Origin: Flavobacteriales bacterium
Lineage (GTDB): Bacteria; Bacteroidota; Bacteroidia; Flavobacteriales; BACL11
Assembly (NCBI GenBank): GCA_002730985.1
Contig: PCBP01000024.1
Span: 1-26,720, forward strand
Direction of reading: 5' to 3'
DNA: 26,720 nucleotides
Position 1 is the first letter of the stretch. Each line of letters starts with the position of its first letter. The translations under genes were made by a program, and so were the position numbers. The notes beneath the pieces were generated by a model. The model saw nothing but the letters and a program-made list of their open reading frames with translations, made no database searches and had not been told where the DNA came from. Positions 7,247 through 12,440 of the stretch are shown piece by piece.

Positions 7247-7416
7247 CTAATTATTAATGTAGCCAATGCAACTGCTGCCTAAAGCTAGAATCTTTCAGTT
7301 AACTTCTTAAGGTCTTATCGCAGCGCCATACAGGTTCTCTTAGACTATTATATATACTGCTGTTATCTTTTTTTATAAATTCCTACATGATAACTCAGTG
7401 TCCGTGACTGACATGA
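7247..7416. other. Noncoding gap upstream of the 7149-7246 element
   Basis: No credible gene. It includes a weak long-range pair GCTGC/GCAGC (7274-7278, 7320-7324) with an inner AAAG/CTTT hairpin (7281-7295), the palindrome AGTTAACT near 7298, and an AT-rich stretch near 7345-7380. The distal end may hold a promoter for the radical SAM unit, but no convincing -35/-10 pair was found. Confidence 0.35.
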
Positions 7417-7767
7417 CTACATTAGTTTTTTTGTCTTTAATATGTTCTTTCTTGTGCTAACCATCCATTTAGCTGGTTTCATTTCTTTAAGCCAATCTTG
7501 AACTGATGGTATAAAGCCAATGTCTTCTCGTATATGTTGCTCTGCAATGGATCTAACTGGTACCCATTTATTATCAGCGTTACATATAACTTCACCGAAT
7601 TTATCTTCACATTGTTTTATACCAAGAGTATGATGTCTTAAAGCTCTGTGTCTTATATCAGCATAATGGTCTTTAGTTCTGTCAAACCATTGATGTATTT
7701 TGATATAATCCTCTTCTATTCCACCGAAATGCCTAACACTTGATTTACAATGGTGCCATGATTTCAT
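7417..7767 (-). CDS. DUF6915-like phage protein, 116 aa
   Basis: Conserved phage protein resembling the DUF6915 family. The His/Trp-rich pattern is characteristic: SWHHCKSSVRHFGG, EDYIKIHQWFDRTKDHYADIRHRALRHHTLGI, KWVPVRSIAEQHIREDIGFIPSVQDWL. Many conserved His and Asp residues suggest a metal-binding or enzymatic site, but the function of the family is unknown. Its ATG overlaps the stop of the DUF6878-like gene (ATGA), so the pair is probably translated together. The family label comes from memory of the pattern and should be checked by profile search. Confidence 0.72.
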   Translation of the reverse strand: MKSWHHCKSSVRHFGGIEEDYIKIHQWFDRTKDHYADIRHRALRHHTLGIKQCEDKFGEVICNADNKWVPVRSIAEQHIREDIGFIPSVQDWLKEMKPAKWMVSTRKNILKTKKLM

Positions 7768-8285
7768 GCTTGAGGCATTTGATCATCTCTATTGATAATC
7801 TCACTTTCACCGTTTATCTTGTGTTTTTCTAATGTATAACTACAAGATTGGTAATTTTGCTCACCGAAAACAATGAAAACTCCTTTTTTTAAATCAAACA
7901 CTAATCTACCTTGACCACCTTCACCATTACAAAAATCATATTCAATACAATCTATTAAAGTCCATTCATCTACATTTTCTTTATTTTCTTTATTGTATTG
8001 TTTTATTGATTTAAGCACATCATATTGATCATAATTACATTTTGAATATGCTTCTTCTTCTGAAACTTTTTCAAACTCTCCAGTTGAATTGTTCCATTGT
8101 GATCTACTGGCTTGTTCTGCTGCATGTTCTTCTGGCATAGTTGATGATTTATGACCTTCCATTTCATAACATTCACCACTATCACCACATCCATCATAAT
8201 ATACTGTTAGGTAATTATATCCTTTTTTTAGCATGAATTTTCTAAATTTCTCTAATTTTAATGCTGTTTTTTCTGATACTGACAT
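7764..8285 (-). CDS. DUF6878-like acidic protein, 173 aa
   Basis: The N-terminal region LTVYYDGCGDSGECYEMEG (about 26-44), followed by a C-terminal CIEYDFCNGEGGQGRLVFDLKKGVFIV, resembles the DUF6878 family (YxGxGDSG ... GGxGxxxxD). The function is unknown. Start at ATG 8285 is chosen because AGGAG lies just upstream; a longer frame to 8381 would run through the terminator at 8315-8390 and is rejected. Five or more Cys residues are present. It is coupled to the DUF6915-like gene downstream. Confidence 0.72.
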   Translation of the reverse strand: MSVSEKTALKLEKFRKFMLKKGYNYLTVYYDGCGDSGECYEMEGHKSSTMPEEHAAEQASRSQWNNSTGEFEKVSEEEAYSKCNYDQYDVLKSIKQYNKENKENVDEWTLIDCIEYDFCNGEGGQGRLVFDLKKGVFIVFGEQNYQSCSYTLEKHKINGESEIINRDDQMPQA

Positions 8286-8314
8286 ATCTCTCCTTTGAAT
8301 TATTAAGTAATAAC

Positions 8315-8390
8315 AAAAAAAAAGAGAAGATAGAAGCAAGCAATCTGTATAGTGCGGGATTGTAAGTATGGTTTTGCTCACTTCTATCTT
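8315..8390 (-). terminator. Long-stem terminator before the DUF6878-like gene
   Basis: Minus-strand arms AAGATAGAAG and CTTCTATCTT (plus 8381-8390 and 8327-8336) form a perfect 10-bp stem, then a symmetric 2x2 internal loop and AGCAA/TTGCT (8339-8343, 8374-8378), with a 30-base apical loop, and end in CTC plus nine T. It separates the structured region 8398-8686 from the gene that starts at 8285. Confidence 0.7.
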
Positions 8391-8397
8391 AATCTTT

Positions 8398-8525
8398 GGG
8401 GCGATCCATTCTTCTGCTACTGAGCCTGTTGAGCAAAGATATGTCGTTCCCCCATAGGTGATGAGTATGTTCTGTTATTATCAGAGGCGCTAGAGTAATC
8501 ATCCACAATACTCCCTACATCGCCC
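8398..8525 (-). ncRNA. Candidate structured RNA upstream of terminator
   Basis: GGGCGAT (8399-8405) pairs with ATCGCCC (8519-8525) and encloses about 113 bases with no gene. Inside are GAGTA/TACTC (8493-8497, 8509-8513), a CATA/TATG hairpin and a six-pair arm near 8415-8440. It is markedly richer in G+C than flanking genes. The terminator at 8315-8390 would form its 3' end, so a discrete small RNA is plausible. Confidence 0.42.
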
Positions 8526-8686
8526 ATGCACGTTGAGCTTAAGTTTATATAAACCTACACTTTTTCCTCGACAGATCTTAAGTTTATTACATTAATAACT
8601 GTCTCCCTCCTTCACCTCGGTTTATAATAATTGGCATATTTTGTCAGTGCTCTCGAGAATGCATTTAAACTGCGCCTGTATATGCC
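8526..8686 (-). other. Noncoding region with palindrome, repeats and hairpin
   Basis: GTTTATATAAAC (8543-8554) is a perfect 12-bp palindrome. CTTAAGTTTAT occurs at 8538-8548 and 8577-8587, 39 bases apart, with a third copy at 7136. GGCATAT/ATATGCC (8633-8639, 8680-8686) encloses a CAGT/ACTG stem. On the minus strand a strong ribosome-site-like AAGGAGGGAG occurs near 8610 without an open frame behind it. Possible promoter/operator region or second RNA. Confidence 0.35.
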
Positions 8687-8694
8687 AGACATTT

Positions 8695-8904
8695 TTACAT
8701 TAATCTTAATCTATTTTTTGCATAAATTACTTTTGATGATACTATTCTATCACTTTCTGAGTAATTTCTGCTCATTATTTTTACTTGAATAGATCTATTT
8801 TTCTTGATGTAAGATTTTAATTCATATCTATTCATTATTCTTATTTCATCAAAATTATTATCTATATCAAATACTGTTCTTATTATTGCTGCTCTTGTGC
8901 TCAT
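8695..8904 (-). CDS. Hypothetical basic protein, 69 aa
   Basis: Unrecognised. Basic and beta/helix mixed (MSTRAAIIRTVFDID...YELKSYIKKNRSIQVKIMSRNYSESDRIVSSKVIYAKNRLRLM). AGGAG lies six bases before the ATG, which overlaps the previous stop as TAATG. It is the last of five overlapping genes that begin at 9779, followed at once by the structured region 8398-8686. Confidence 0.6.
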   Translation of the reverse strand: MSTRAAIIRTVFDIDNNFDEIRIMNRYELKSYIKKNRSIQVKIMSRNYSESDRIVSSKVIYAKNRLRLM

Positions 8905-9158
8905 TATTGCTCTCCTTTAAATTTCTCATATTTATTAAAGTAATCATCTGTTACTTCTACTTGTATTAATTCAGGCTCATTACCTAAATAATACAAAAAA
9001 AAAGAGAAATCTAAATCTTCGTCAAGATAAACATTGTCGTTTTTTGTGTAAGAGCTTGATGAGATGAAGTCAAGTAATCCTAACCTTGCAAGTTCTGATT
9101 TCTTGACCTCAACCCATCCTTTTGTATCTCCTACAAAATGTCTATATATCAATGACAA
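8904..9158 (-). CDS. Hypothetical acidic protein, about 85 aa
   Basis: Unrecognised, but its N-terminal layout (RHFVGDTKGWVEVKKSELARLGL..SSYTKNDNVYLDEDLD) looks like a small conserved phage family with a GW-x-V strand and an acidic VYLDEDLD segment. I chose the TTG at 9158 because GGGAG lies six bases upstream; an ATG at 9176 or 9191 is in frame but has no ribosome site. It overlaps the preceding gene. Odd point: the coding sequence at 8987-9007 is identical over 21 bases to the tail of the terminator upstream of erf. Confidence 0.55.
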   Translation of the reverse strand: MSLIYRHFVGDTKGWVEVKKSELARLGLLDFISSSSYTKNDNVYLDEDLDFSFFLYYLGNEPELIQVEVTDDYFNKYEKFKGEQ

Positions 9159-9438
9159 CTGGTTCTCCCTTACCATTTGATGTATATACAATTAATGACA
9201 AGTTTTTAAACACAGATAATGTATTTATAACTTGTAGTAGTTGTTGATGTGATAAATTATGTTTTACATCCATTTGCTCTGAATCTTTAAATATTTCTAC
9301 ATTATATTTACAATCAGATTTAAATGAGTTTACCACATTTTTGCTTACATTTTTTGTAGCTCTGTACAAATTTGCTATACCCCAAGTTGTATGTGCAAAT
9401 ATTTTTGAAAGTACAGATAATATTGTTAATTTACTCAT
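9142..9438 (-). CDS. Hypothetical protein, 98 aa
   Basis: Unrecognised. An N-terminal moderately hydrophobic helix (LTILSVLSKIFAHTTWGIANLY) precedes a basic linker and a C-terminal alpha/beta part (LLQVINTLSVFKNLSLIVYTSNG). The start at ATG 9438 has a strong GGAGG upstream. The frame extends to 9474 but that start lies inside the previous gene with no ribosome site. Overlaps both neighbours. Confidence 0.6.
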   Translation of the reverse strand: MSKLTILSVLSKIFAHTTWGIANLYRATKNVSKNVVNSFKSDCKYNVEIFKDSEQMDVKHNLSHQQLLQVINTLSVFKNLSLIVYTSNGKGEPVVIDI

Positions 9439-9610
9439 CTTTACCTCCATAATATTCTTTATGGGTTTTACCATTATATTCCCATATTTTAACGCTATGA
9501 TTTAAAACAACATCTAAATCCTTAACATCAGGCATGTTGTCTTCATCATATCCTAAATCTCTTCCTCCATCTTGAAGAAAATCTATTATTATGTTATTCA
9601 TTTTAGACAT
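9431..9610 (-). CDS. Hypothetical acidic protein, 59 aa
   Basis: Unrecognised. Acidic, with GGRDLGYDEDNMPDVKDLDVVLNHSVKIWEYNG in the middle and a HKEYYGG end. GGAGG precedes ATG 9610; an upstream in-frame ATG overlaps that ribosome site and is rejected. It overlaps the previous gene by eight bases and the next by eight. Confidence 0.6.
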   Translation of the reverse strand: MSKMNNIIIDFLQDGGRDLGYDEDNMPDVKDLDVVLNHSVKIWEYNGKTHKEYYGGKDE

Positions 9611-9779
9611 TACTACCTCCATTCATTGCTTTTTCTACAATACTTGCTCCATGATCATTAAAGCAAGAAGCTGTTTCATAAATTAAGAATCTTTCAGAAC
9701 CTGACAAATAATTATTTATCAGTTTCATTCTTTTATAAAACTCTTTCTCGCCCATATGCATTATCTTTACTTTAGCCAT
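9603..9779 (-). CDS. Hypothetical protein, 58 aa
   Basis: Unrecognised small alpha-helical protein (KEFYKRMKLINNYLSGSERFLIYETASCFNDHGASIVEKAM). Start at ATG 9779 has GGAGG seven bases upstream. The frame extends to 9848 but would cross the terminator at 9807-9836. It is the first gene of the five-gene overlapping cluster 8695-9779. Confidence 0.6.
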   Translation of the reverse strand: MAKVKIMHMGEKEFYKRMKLINNYLSGSERFLIYETASCFNDHGASIVEKAMNGGSNV

Positions 9780-9806
9780 ATATCCTCCATAATTATTTAA
9801 AAGAAC

Positions 9807-9836
9807 AAAAAAAAGGAGCAATTTATGCTCCCTTTT
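9807..9836 (-). terminator. Intrinsic terminator between small genes
   Basis: Minus-strand AAAAGGGAGCA and TGCTCCTTTT pair with one bulged G (plus 9811-9820 and 9826-9836), loop of five, followed by eight T. It lies just after the stop of the gene at 9841-10104. Confidence 0.8.
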
Positions 9837-9840
9837 GTTA

Positions 9841-10104
9841 TTAATCACCTATTCCTATAACAGGAAATACTTCGCTATCTTTTTTGTTTATGTAAACAAT
9901 AGCTCCACCATCGTTACCTTCGTCATCAGCTTGTGGATATAACCAACTACCATCGTTTAATTTAAATGCTACTGGTCTTTTATACCATCCTATATTATCT
10001 GCTTCTTGATCAGACATATACTCAACTGCTACTATTTGTTTACCAAGGACTCGTTTTTCCGCTATTTCAGTCCACCTGTTTTGGATCTTGCGTTTTTTAC
10101 TCAT
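9841..10104 (-). CDS. Conserved-looking phage protein, 87 aa
   Basis: Not named, but the layout WTEIAEKRVLGKQIVAVEYMSDQEADNIGWYKRPVAFKLNDGSWLYPQADDEGNDGGAI recalls a small family common in phages of aquatic bacteria: a YM..EA...GW..RP motif, then LxDGxxLxPxxDDEGNDGGA. The DDEGNDGG stretch could bind metal or a partner. AAGGAG precedes the ATG by seven bases. It forms a one-gene unit with a terminator on each side (9807-9836 and 10143-10172). Confidence 0.72.
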   Translation of the reverse strand: MSKKRKIQNRWTEIAEKRVLGKQIVAVEYMSDQEADNIGWYKRPVAFKLNDGSWLYPQADDEGNDGGAIVYINKKDSEVFPVIGIGD

Positions 10105-10142
10105 TGGTTTCTCCTTTTTTCTCGTATAATTTAAGTAGTGAC

Positions 10143-10172
10143 AAAAAAAAAGAGAGCCGTGAGGCTCTCTCT
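10143..10172 (-). terminator. Intrinsic terminator, 9-bp stem
   Basis: AAGAGAGCC (10150-10158) and GGCTCTCT (10163-10170) flank a four-base loop; on the minus strand the helix is followed by nine T. Thirteen bases after the stop of the 91-aa gene. Confidence 0.85.
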
Positions 10173-10185
10173 TCTTTACTGATTA

Positions 10186-10461
10186 TTAACTTGCTGAAAC
10201 ACTTAAAGTAACAAGATTTGCTTGTTTCTCTAATTTGTTACGATACAAGTTATAAGATTTACCTGAATTAGATAGTCTTATGCTACCTTTGAATTCTAAT
10301 TCAGTCTTTATCTTGTTTAGAATTTCAGGGATCTCATTATCTGATAAGTTGTTTTCTTTAATAGGAACAGAAATTAAATCTACCTTATCATTAATAGATT
10401 TATGTTCAACATTATCTTGACCTTTTTCAGTCATTTCAAACAACCACGCTTTGATATTCAT
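10186..10461 (-). CDS. Hypothetical protein, 91 aa
   Basis: Unrecognised. Begins MNIKAWLFEMTEKGQDNVEHK and has a helical, charged centre (DNEIPEILNKIKTELEFKGSIRLSNSGKSYNLYRNKLEKQANLV). A possible ribosome site, AAAGG, lies upstream of the ATG. Flanked by terminators at 10143-10172 and 10507-10539. Because it follows a long structured gap it may depend on its own promoter. Confidence 0.6.
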   Translation of the reverse strand: MNIKAWLFEMTEKGQDNVEHKSINDKVDLISVPIKENNLSDNEIPEILNKIKTELEFKGSIRLSNSGKSYNLYRNKLEKQANLVTLSVSAS

Positions 10462-10506
10462 TTGAATACCTTTCTGCTTACAATAAGCAATTAATTAACA
10501 TAACAC

Positions 10507-10567
10507 AAAAAAAGAGAGCGTATATGATACAAGTTACGCTTTTTATTTATTAGCTTTTTTTTTGCTA
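10507..10567 (-). terminator. Terminator and A-loop hairpin
   Basis: GCGTA/TACGC (10518-10522, 10535-10539) closes a 12-base loop, and on the minus strand is followed by CTCT and seven T. Just upstream in transcription, TAGC and GCTA (10551-10554, 10564-10567) flank nine T on the plus strand, an A9 loop in the minus-strand RNA. Confidence 0.6.
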
Positions 10568-10582
10568 TAAAAGGAGAGAAGC

Positions 10583-10639
10583 CAACTAAAACAGAGATTA
10601 CTATTGGTATTGATTGACACATCTGCTCTGATTTAGTCG
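10583..10639 (-). ncRNA. Candidate long hairpin RNA, 57 nt
   Basis: CAACTAAAACAGAG (10583-10596) and CTCTGATTTAGTCG (10626-10639) pair at 13 of 14 positions if read on the minus strand, where one A-C becomes G-U; the plus-strand version has two mismatches. The 29-base loop shows no clear inner helix. A GTATAA/TTATAC hairpin lies at about 10661-10678. It is bounded by the terminators at 10681-10715 and 10507-10539, so it could be a separate small RNA unit. No gene fits here. Confidence 0.45.
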
Positions 10640-10680
10640 ACTTTGTAGAAGATATTAGGAGTATAAAGAATATTATACAT

Positions 10681-10715
10681 AAAAAAAGAGCAAGCTATAA
10701 AAGCCTACTCTTTTT
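10681..10715 (-). terminator. Intrinsic terminator, 13-bp stem
   Basis: Plus 10683-10695 and 10703-10715 pair over 13 positions with two G-U in the minus-strand RNA, followed by seven T and ATGTAT. Sixteen bases after the stop of the 100-aa gene; the following unit is the 57-nt hairpin rather than a gene. Confidence 0.85.
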
Positions 10716-10730
10716 AGGATTTACTGCATT

Positions 10731-11033
10731 TTATATAATATCTTTACACCCTTTACCATAATATACATATCTATCACACATTTTACCTTTACACAATAGT
10801 TTATTAAAATCATTCATTATGTTTTTATAAGGTGCTATTATAGAGTCATCGTGACTAATATATGGTTTATTTTCATTGAAGTATTTTCCATATTTTTTAA
10901 GGTATTTAGCTTTCAAATCTCTTAAATATGCTGTTGCACAACTATCTACATTCCAACGATGAACACCTTCTGTTGGACCATATTTAGTTATGCGATTATT
11001 AAATTCTTTTTTCATTCTGTATTTTACATTCAT
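10731..11033 (-). CDS. Hypothetical basic protein, 100 aa
   Basis: Unrecognised. Basic and Tyr-rich (RWNVDSCATAYLRDLKAKYLKKYGKYFNENKPYISHDDS), with Cys32 and Cys81, Cys86 and Cys96. ATG 11033 has AAGGAG seven bases upstream; the longer frame to 11090 crosses the terminator at 11055-11128 and is rejected. One-gene unit between two terminators. Confidence 0.6.
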   Translation of the reverse strand: MNVKYRMKKEFNNRITKYGPTEGVHRWNVDSCATAYLRDLKAKYLKKYGKYFNENKPYISHDDSIIAPYKNIMNDFNKLLCKGKMCDRYVYYGKGCKDII

Positions 11034-11054
11034 TATATCTCCTTTTAGTTTACA

Positions 11055-11128
11055 TAAAAAGAGAGCAAAGGTATCATGAATTTCACACAATTTGAAACGC
11101 TGATTATAACAGTTACCTTTACTCTTTT
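11055..11128 (-). terminator. Terminator with expanded loop
   Basis: On the minus strand AAAAGAG then TAAAGGTA pair with TACCTTTG and CTCTTTT with a two-base bulge (plus 11057-11073, 11114-11128). The 40-base loop contains a second hairpin TTTCA/TGAAA near 11081-11098. Followed by a T-run of five. Confidence 0.7.
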
Positions 11129-11133
11129 ATTAG

Positions 11134-11316
11134 TTATTTTATACCATATTCTTTTTTAAATAATTCCCATTCTTTAAAAATCTCTTGTTCTTCATCAAAA
11201 TCAAGTTCTCTATCTGCACCGCTTTCTGCAAACTTGATTTGTAATTCTTTATTATTCTCAGTATACCATAAATCATACAAATAATCATCTACTATACTTT
11301 TTATATCTCTAAACAT
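11134..11316 (-). CDS. Hypothetical acidic protein, 60 aa
   Basis: Unrecognised, strongly acidic helical protein (MFRDIKSIVDDYLYDLWYTEN..ADRELDFDEEQEIFKEWELFKKEYGIK). Size and charge are like those of phage inhibitors that mimic nucleic acid or bind a host enzyme, but nothing proves this. Start at ATG 11316 has GGAG upstream; the frame to 11415 would cross a terminator. One-gene unit. Confidence 0.6.
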   Translation of the reverse strand: MFRDIKSIVDDYLYDLWYTENNKELQIKFAESGADRELDFDEEQEIFKEWELFKKEYGIK

Positions 11317-11345
11317 AATATCTCCGTATTTTATTAATATAACAC

Positions 11346-11382
11346 AAAAAAAGAGCAAACTAACAAGTAGCTTACCCTTTTT
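11346..11382 (-). terminator. Intrinsic terminator, 15-bp stem
   Basis: Plus 11348-11362 and 11368-11382 pair over 15 positions with three G-U in the minus-strand RNA; loop CTTGT. Seven T and GTGTTATATTAAT follow. The same loop and closing pairs (CTACTTGTTAG) occur in the next terminator at 11520-11554. Confidence 0.85.
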
Positions 11383-11386
11383 ATAA

Positions 11387-11488
11387 TTAAAAACCTGCTG
11401 ATGCACAGTAATCACAAACTTCAGTTGGATTGTCTTCTATTGATTCAATAGTGTCTGCACATCTTAAGCAATATAAATGTTCATTCAT
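11387..11488 (-). CDS. Zinc-ribbon microprotein, 33 aa
   Basis: Short gene. It translates as MNEHLYCLRCADTIES...EVCDYCASAGF, with two CxxC knuckles (Cys7/Cys10 and Cys25/Cys28) 14 residues apart, the pattern of a minimal zinc ribbon. A strong GGAGG lies upstream of ATG 11488, and terminators flank the unit on both sides (11346-11382, 11520-11554), so it has its own cassette. Such small zinc proteins often bind RNA polymerase or nucleic acid; role inferred only. Confidence 0.7.
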   Translation of the reverse strand: MNEHLYCLRCADTIESIEDNPTEVCDYCASAGF

Positions 11489-11519
11489 TATTTTGCCTCC
11501 ATTTTAATGTCATTAACAT

Positions 11520-11554
11520 AAAAAAAGAGCACACTAACAAGTAGTATGCTCTTT
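11520..11554 (-). terminator. Intrinsic terminator, 13-bp stem
   Basis: Minus-strand AAAGAGCATACTA and TAGTGTGCTCTTT pair over 13 positions with one G-U and loop CTTGT, then seven T and ATGTTAAT. Lies a few bases after the stop of the 51-aa gene. Confidence 0.85.
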
Positions 11555-11559
11555 GATTG

Positions 11560-11715
11560 TTATCCGATGTTAATATCAGACATTTTACTTGCTTTGCTTT
11601 GCTTTCTACCATTGTTAAATTCATTATACATAGCTTTAAAAGGTTTAGTAGAAGGCTTAGGACATTTATAAGATAATTGACCTAATTTGTAAGCAAGTTT
11701 AAGTAAGTGTTTCAT
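11560..11715 (-). CDS. Hypothetical basic peptide, 51 aa
   Basis: Short gene. Translates as MKHLLKLAYKLGQLSYKCPK..TKPFKAMYNEFNNGRKQSKASKMSDINIG. Basic, with an amphipathic N-terminal helix. GAGG lies nine bases before ATG 11715. Flanked by terminators at 11520-11554 and 11747-11776. Unrecognised. Confidence 0.55.
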   Translation of the reverse strand: MKHLLKLAYKLGQLSYKCPKPSTKPFKAMYNEFNNGRKQSKASKMSDINIG

Positions 11716-11746
11716 CGTGTTACCTCACGTTTAATTAACAATACAT

Positions 11747-11776
11747 AAAAAAAGAGCAAACATATAGTCTGCTCTT
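11747..11776 (-). terminator. Intrinsic terminator, 10-bp stem
   Basis: AAGAGCAAAC (11752-11761) and GTCTGCTCTT (11767-11776) pair with one G-U in the minus-strand RNA; seven T then ATGTATTGTTAATTAA, the same leader as after the terminator at 11942-11973. Confidence 0.85.
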
Positions 11777-11781
11777 AATGT

Positions 11782-11913
11782 TTATATTATCCAGGTTACT
11801 ATGCTAACAGTTAGAAATGTTACTATTAATATGAATACTGTCCAAGTAGTAATAGCTATTACTATAGATGATGCAATTGGATACGTAAATACTATGTTCA
11901 TAAGTTTATTCAT
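11782..11913 (-). CDS. Small membrane peptide, 43 aa
   Basis: Short gene. Translates as MNKLMNIVFTYPIASSIVIA... and is almost entirely hydrophobic from residue 7 to the end (SSIVIAITTWTVFILIVTFL then TVSIVTWII). This fits one long or two short membrane helices with a positively charged start. GGAG lies nine bases before ATG 11913. It occupies its own hairpin-bounded unit at the promoter-proximal end of the early arm. Could be a superinfection or membrane-active early protein; no family recognised. Confidence 0.6.
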   Translation of the reverse strand: MNKLMNIVFTYPIASSIVIAITTWTVFILIVTFLTVSIVTWII

Positions 11914-11941
11914 TAATTCTCCAAGTTAATTAACAATACAT

Positions 11942-11973
11942 AAAAAAAGAGCAAGCATTCAAGCTTACTCTTT
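11942..11973 (-). terminator. Terminator overlapping a stop codon
   Basis: Minus-strand AAAGAGTAAGC and GCTTGCTCTTT pair over 11 positions with one G-U; loop of six; seven T and ATGTATTGTTAATTAA follow. The TAA of the 40-aa gene (11965-11967) is part of the 5' arm, so translation to the end would cover half of the stem. Confidence 0.85.
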
Positions 11974-12087
11974 CTCATAGATGAGACCTTCCCTCCAATG
12001 GAATAGCCACTCTAATTGACTATCAGTAATCCAATAGTCGTTAGATGCTATCATTGAAGTTATCTCTTCTGCATTTAAGTTGTCCAT
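11965..12087 (-). CDS. Hypothetical protein, 40 aa
   Basis: Short gene and first of the leftward arm. Translates as MDNLNAEEITSMIASNDYWI...HWREGLIYEKE, acidic with several Trp. GGGAG lies seven bases before ATG 12087, preceded by GTTAACTAAC, a variant of the TGTTAATTAA leader found after several left-arm terminators. The stop lies inside the next terminator stem, which suggests possible coupling of translation and termination. Unrecognised. Confidence 0.55.
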   Translation of the reverse strand: MDNLNAEEITSMIASNDYWITDSQLEWLFHWREGLIYEKE

Positions 12088-12232
12088 AATATCTCCCTGT
12101 TAGTTAACACTCCACACCAACAAAGAGTAGGTATTAACTTCAACTTAAATGTGTAGCACTCACAAATCAATGTATGGATTTAGTAATACATAGTCTATCG
12201 TGTGTGTGTAAGGATAGTGATAGTCGTAGTCT
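12088..12232. promoter_or_regulatory. Leftward-promoter side of the divergent junction
   Basis: No gene. The leftward transcript of all early genes must start here or upstream. A weak minus-strand candidate is TTGATT, 17 bases, TAAGTT, near 12142-12171. CTATC/GATAG (12195-12199, about 12213-12217) flanks a run of GTGTGTGTG, and TGTAT/ATACA occurs near 12170-12190. Confidence 0.35.
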
Positions 12233-12301
12233 CACCCCCTCCTGCCTTGGGGGACACACTTGCGTTAGCTCACAGGTGTGTTGGGCAAGGCGAGTGGGGT
12301 G
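12233..12301. other. Extended G+C-rich hairpin at divergent junction
   Basis: Three nested helices on one axis: CACCCC/GGGGTG (12233-12238, 12296-12301), GCCTTG/CAAGGC (12244-12249, 12286-12291) and ACACACTTG/CAGGTGTGT (12254-12262, 12273-12281), with a ten-base loop. It is strikingly G+C-rich in an AT-rich genome. No T-run follows on either strand, so a terminator is unlikely. Candidates: replication origin element, packaging or regulatory site, or an RNA. Confidence 0.6.
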
Positions 12302-12320
12302 GGTGGGGACATAGATTGGT

Positions 12321-12423
12321 GTGTGAGAATAGGTTGAATGTAACTAACGTAACCAACTCAACCTAATCGAACACCCCAACCCCTTAAACAAGGGGGGGTA
12401 GGTATCCTCAATCTCTCTCACAC
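12321..12423 (+). ncRNA. Candidate three-helix junction
   Basis: GTGTGAGA (12321-12328) pairs with TCTCACAC (12416-12423), enclosing two hairpins: AGGTTGA/TCAACCT (12331-12337, 12358-12364) and CCCCTT/AAGGGG (12380-12385, 12390-12395) with extra flanking C and G runs. It ends 18 bases before the -35 of the rightward promoter, so it is not part of that transcript. Strand is uncertain. Confidence 0.45.
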
Positions 12424-12440
12424 TCATTCTAAAATAAGTT

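Noticed and set aside
8286..8381. Longer start for the DUF6878-like protein
   Set aside because: The extension would translate through a terminator stem and T-run, and a good ribosome site precedes ATG 8285.
8398..8525. Hammerhead or other self-cleaving ribozyme
   Set aside because: The conserved hammerhead core (CTGATGA and GAAA) is not present in the right order.
8526..8632. ATG-TAG and GTG-TAG start-stop pairs near strong ribosome-like sites
   Set aside because: Spacing is poor for most, and such six-base words are frequent in AT-rich DNA.
7129..8690. tRNA or tmRNA in the structured gaps
   Set aside because: No cloverleaf with a 7-bp acceptor, GTTC-type T loop and anticodon arm could be drawn in these gaps.
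11317..11415. Longer start for the 60-aa acidic protein
   Set aside because: The extension covers a terminator and the stop of the previous gene; ATG 11316 has a ribosome site.
11942..11973. CRISPR-like array from the repeated hairpins
   Set aside because: Repeats are unequal, spaced by genes and each is an intrinsic terminator; no regular spacers.
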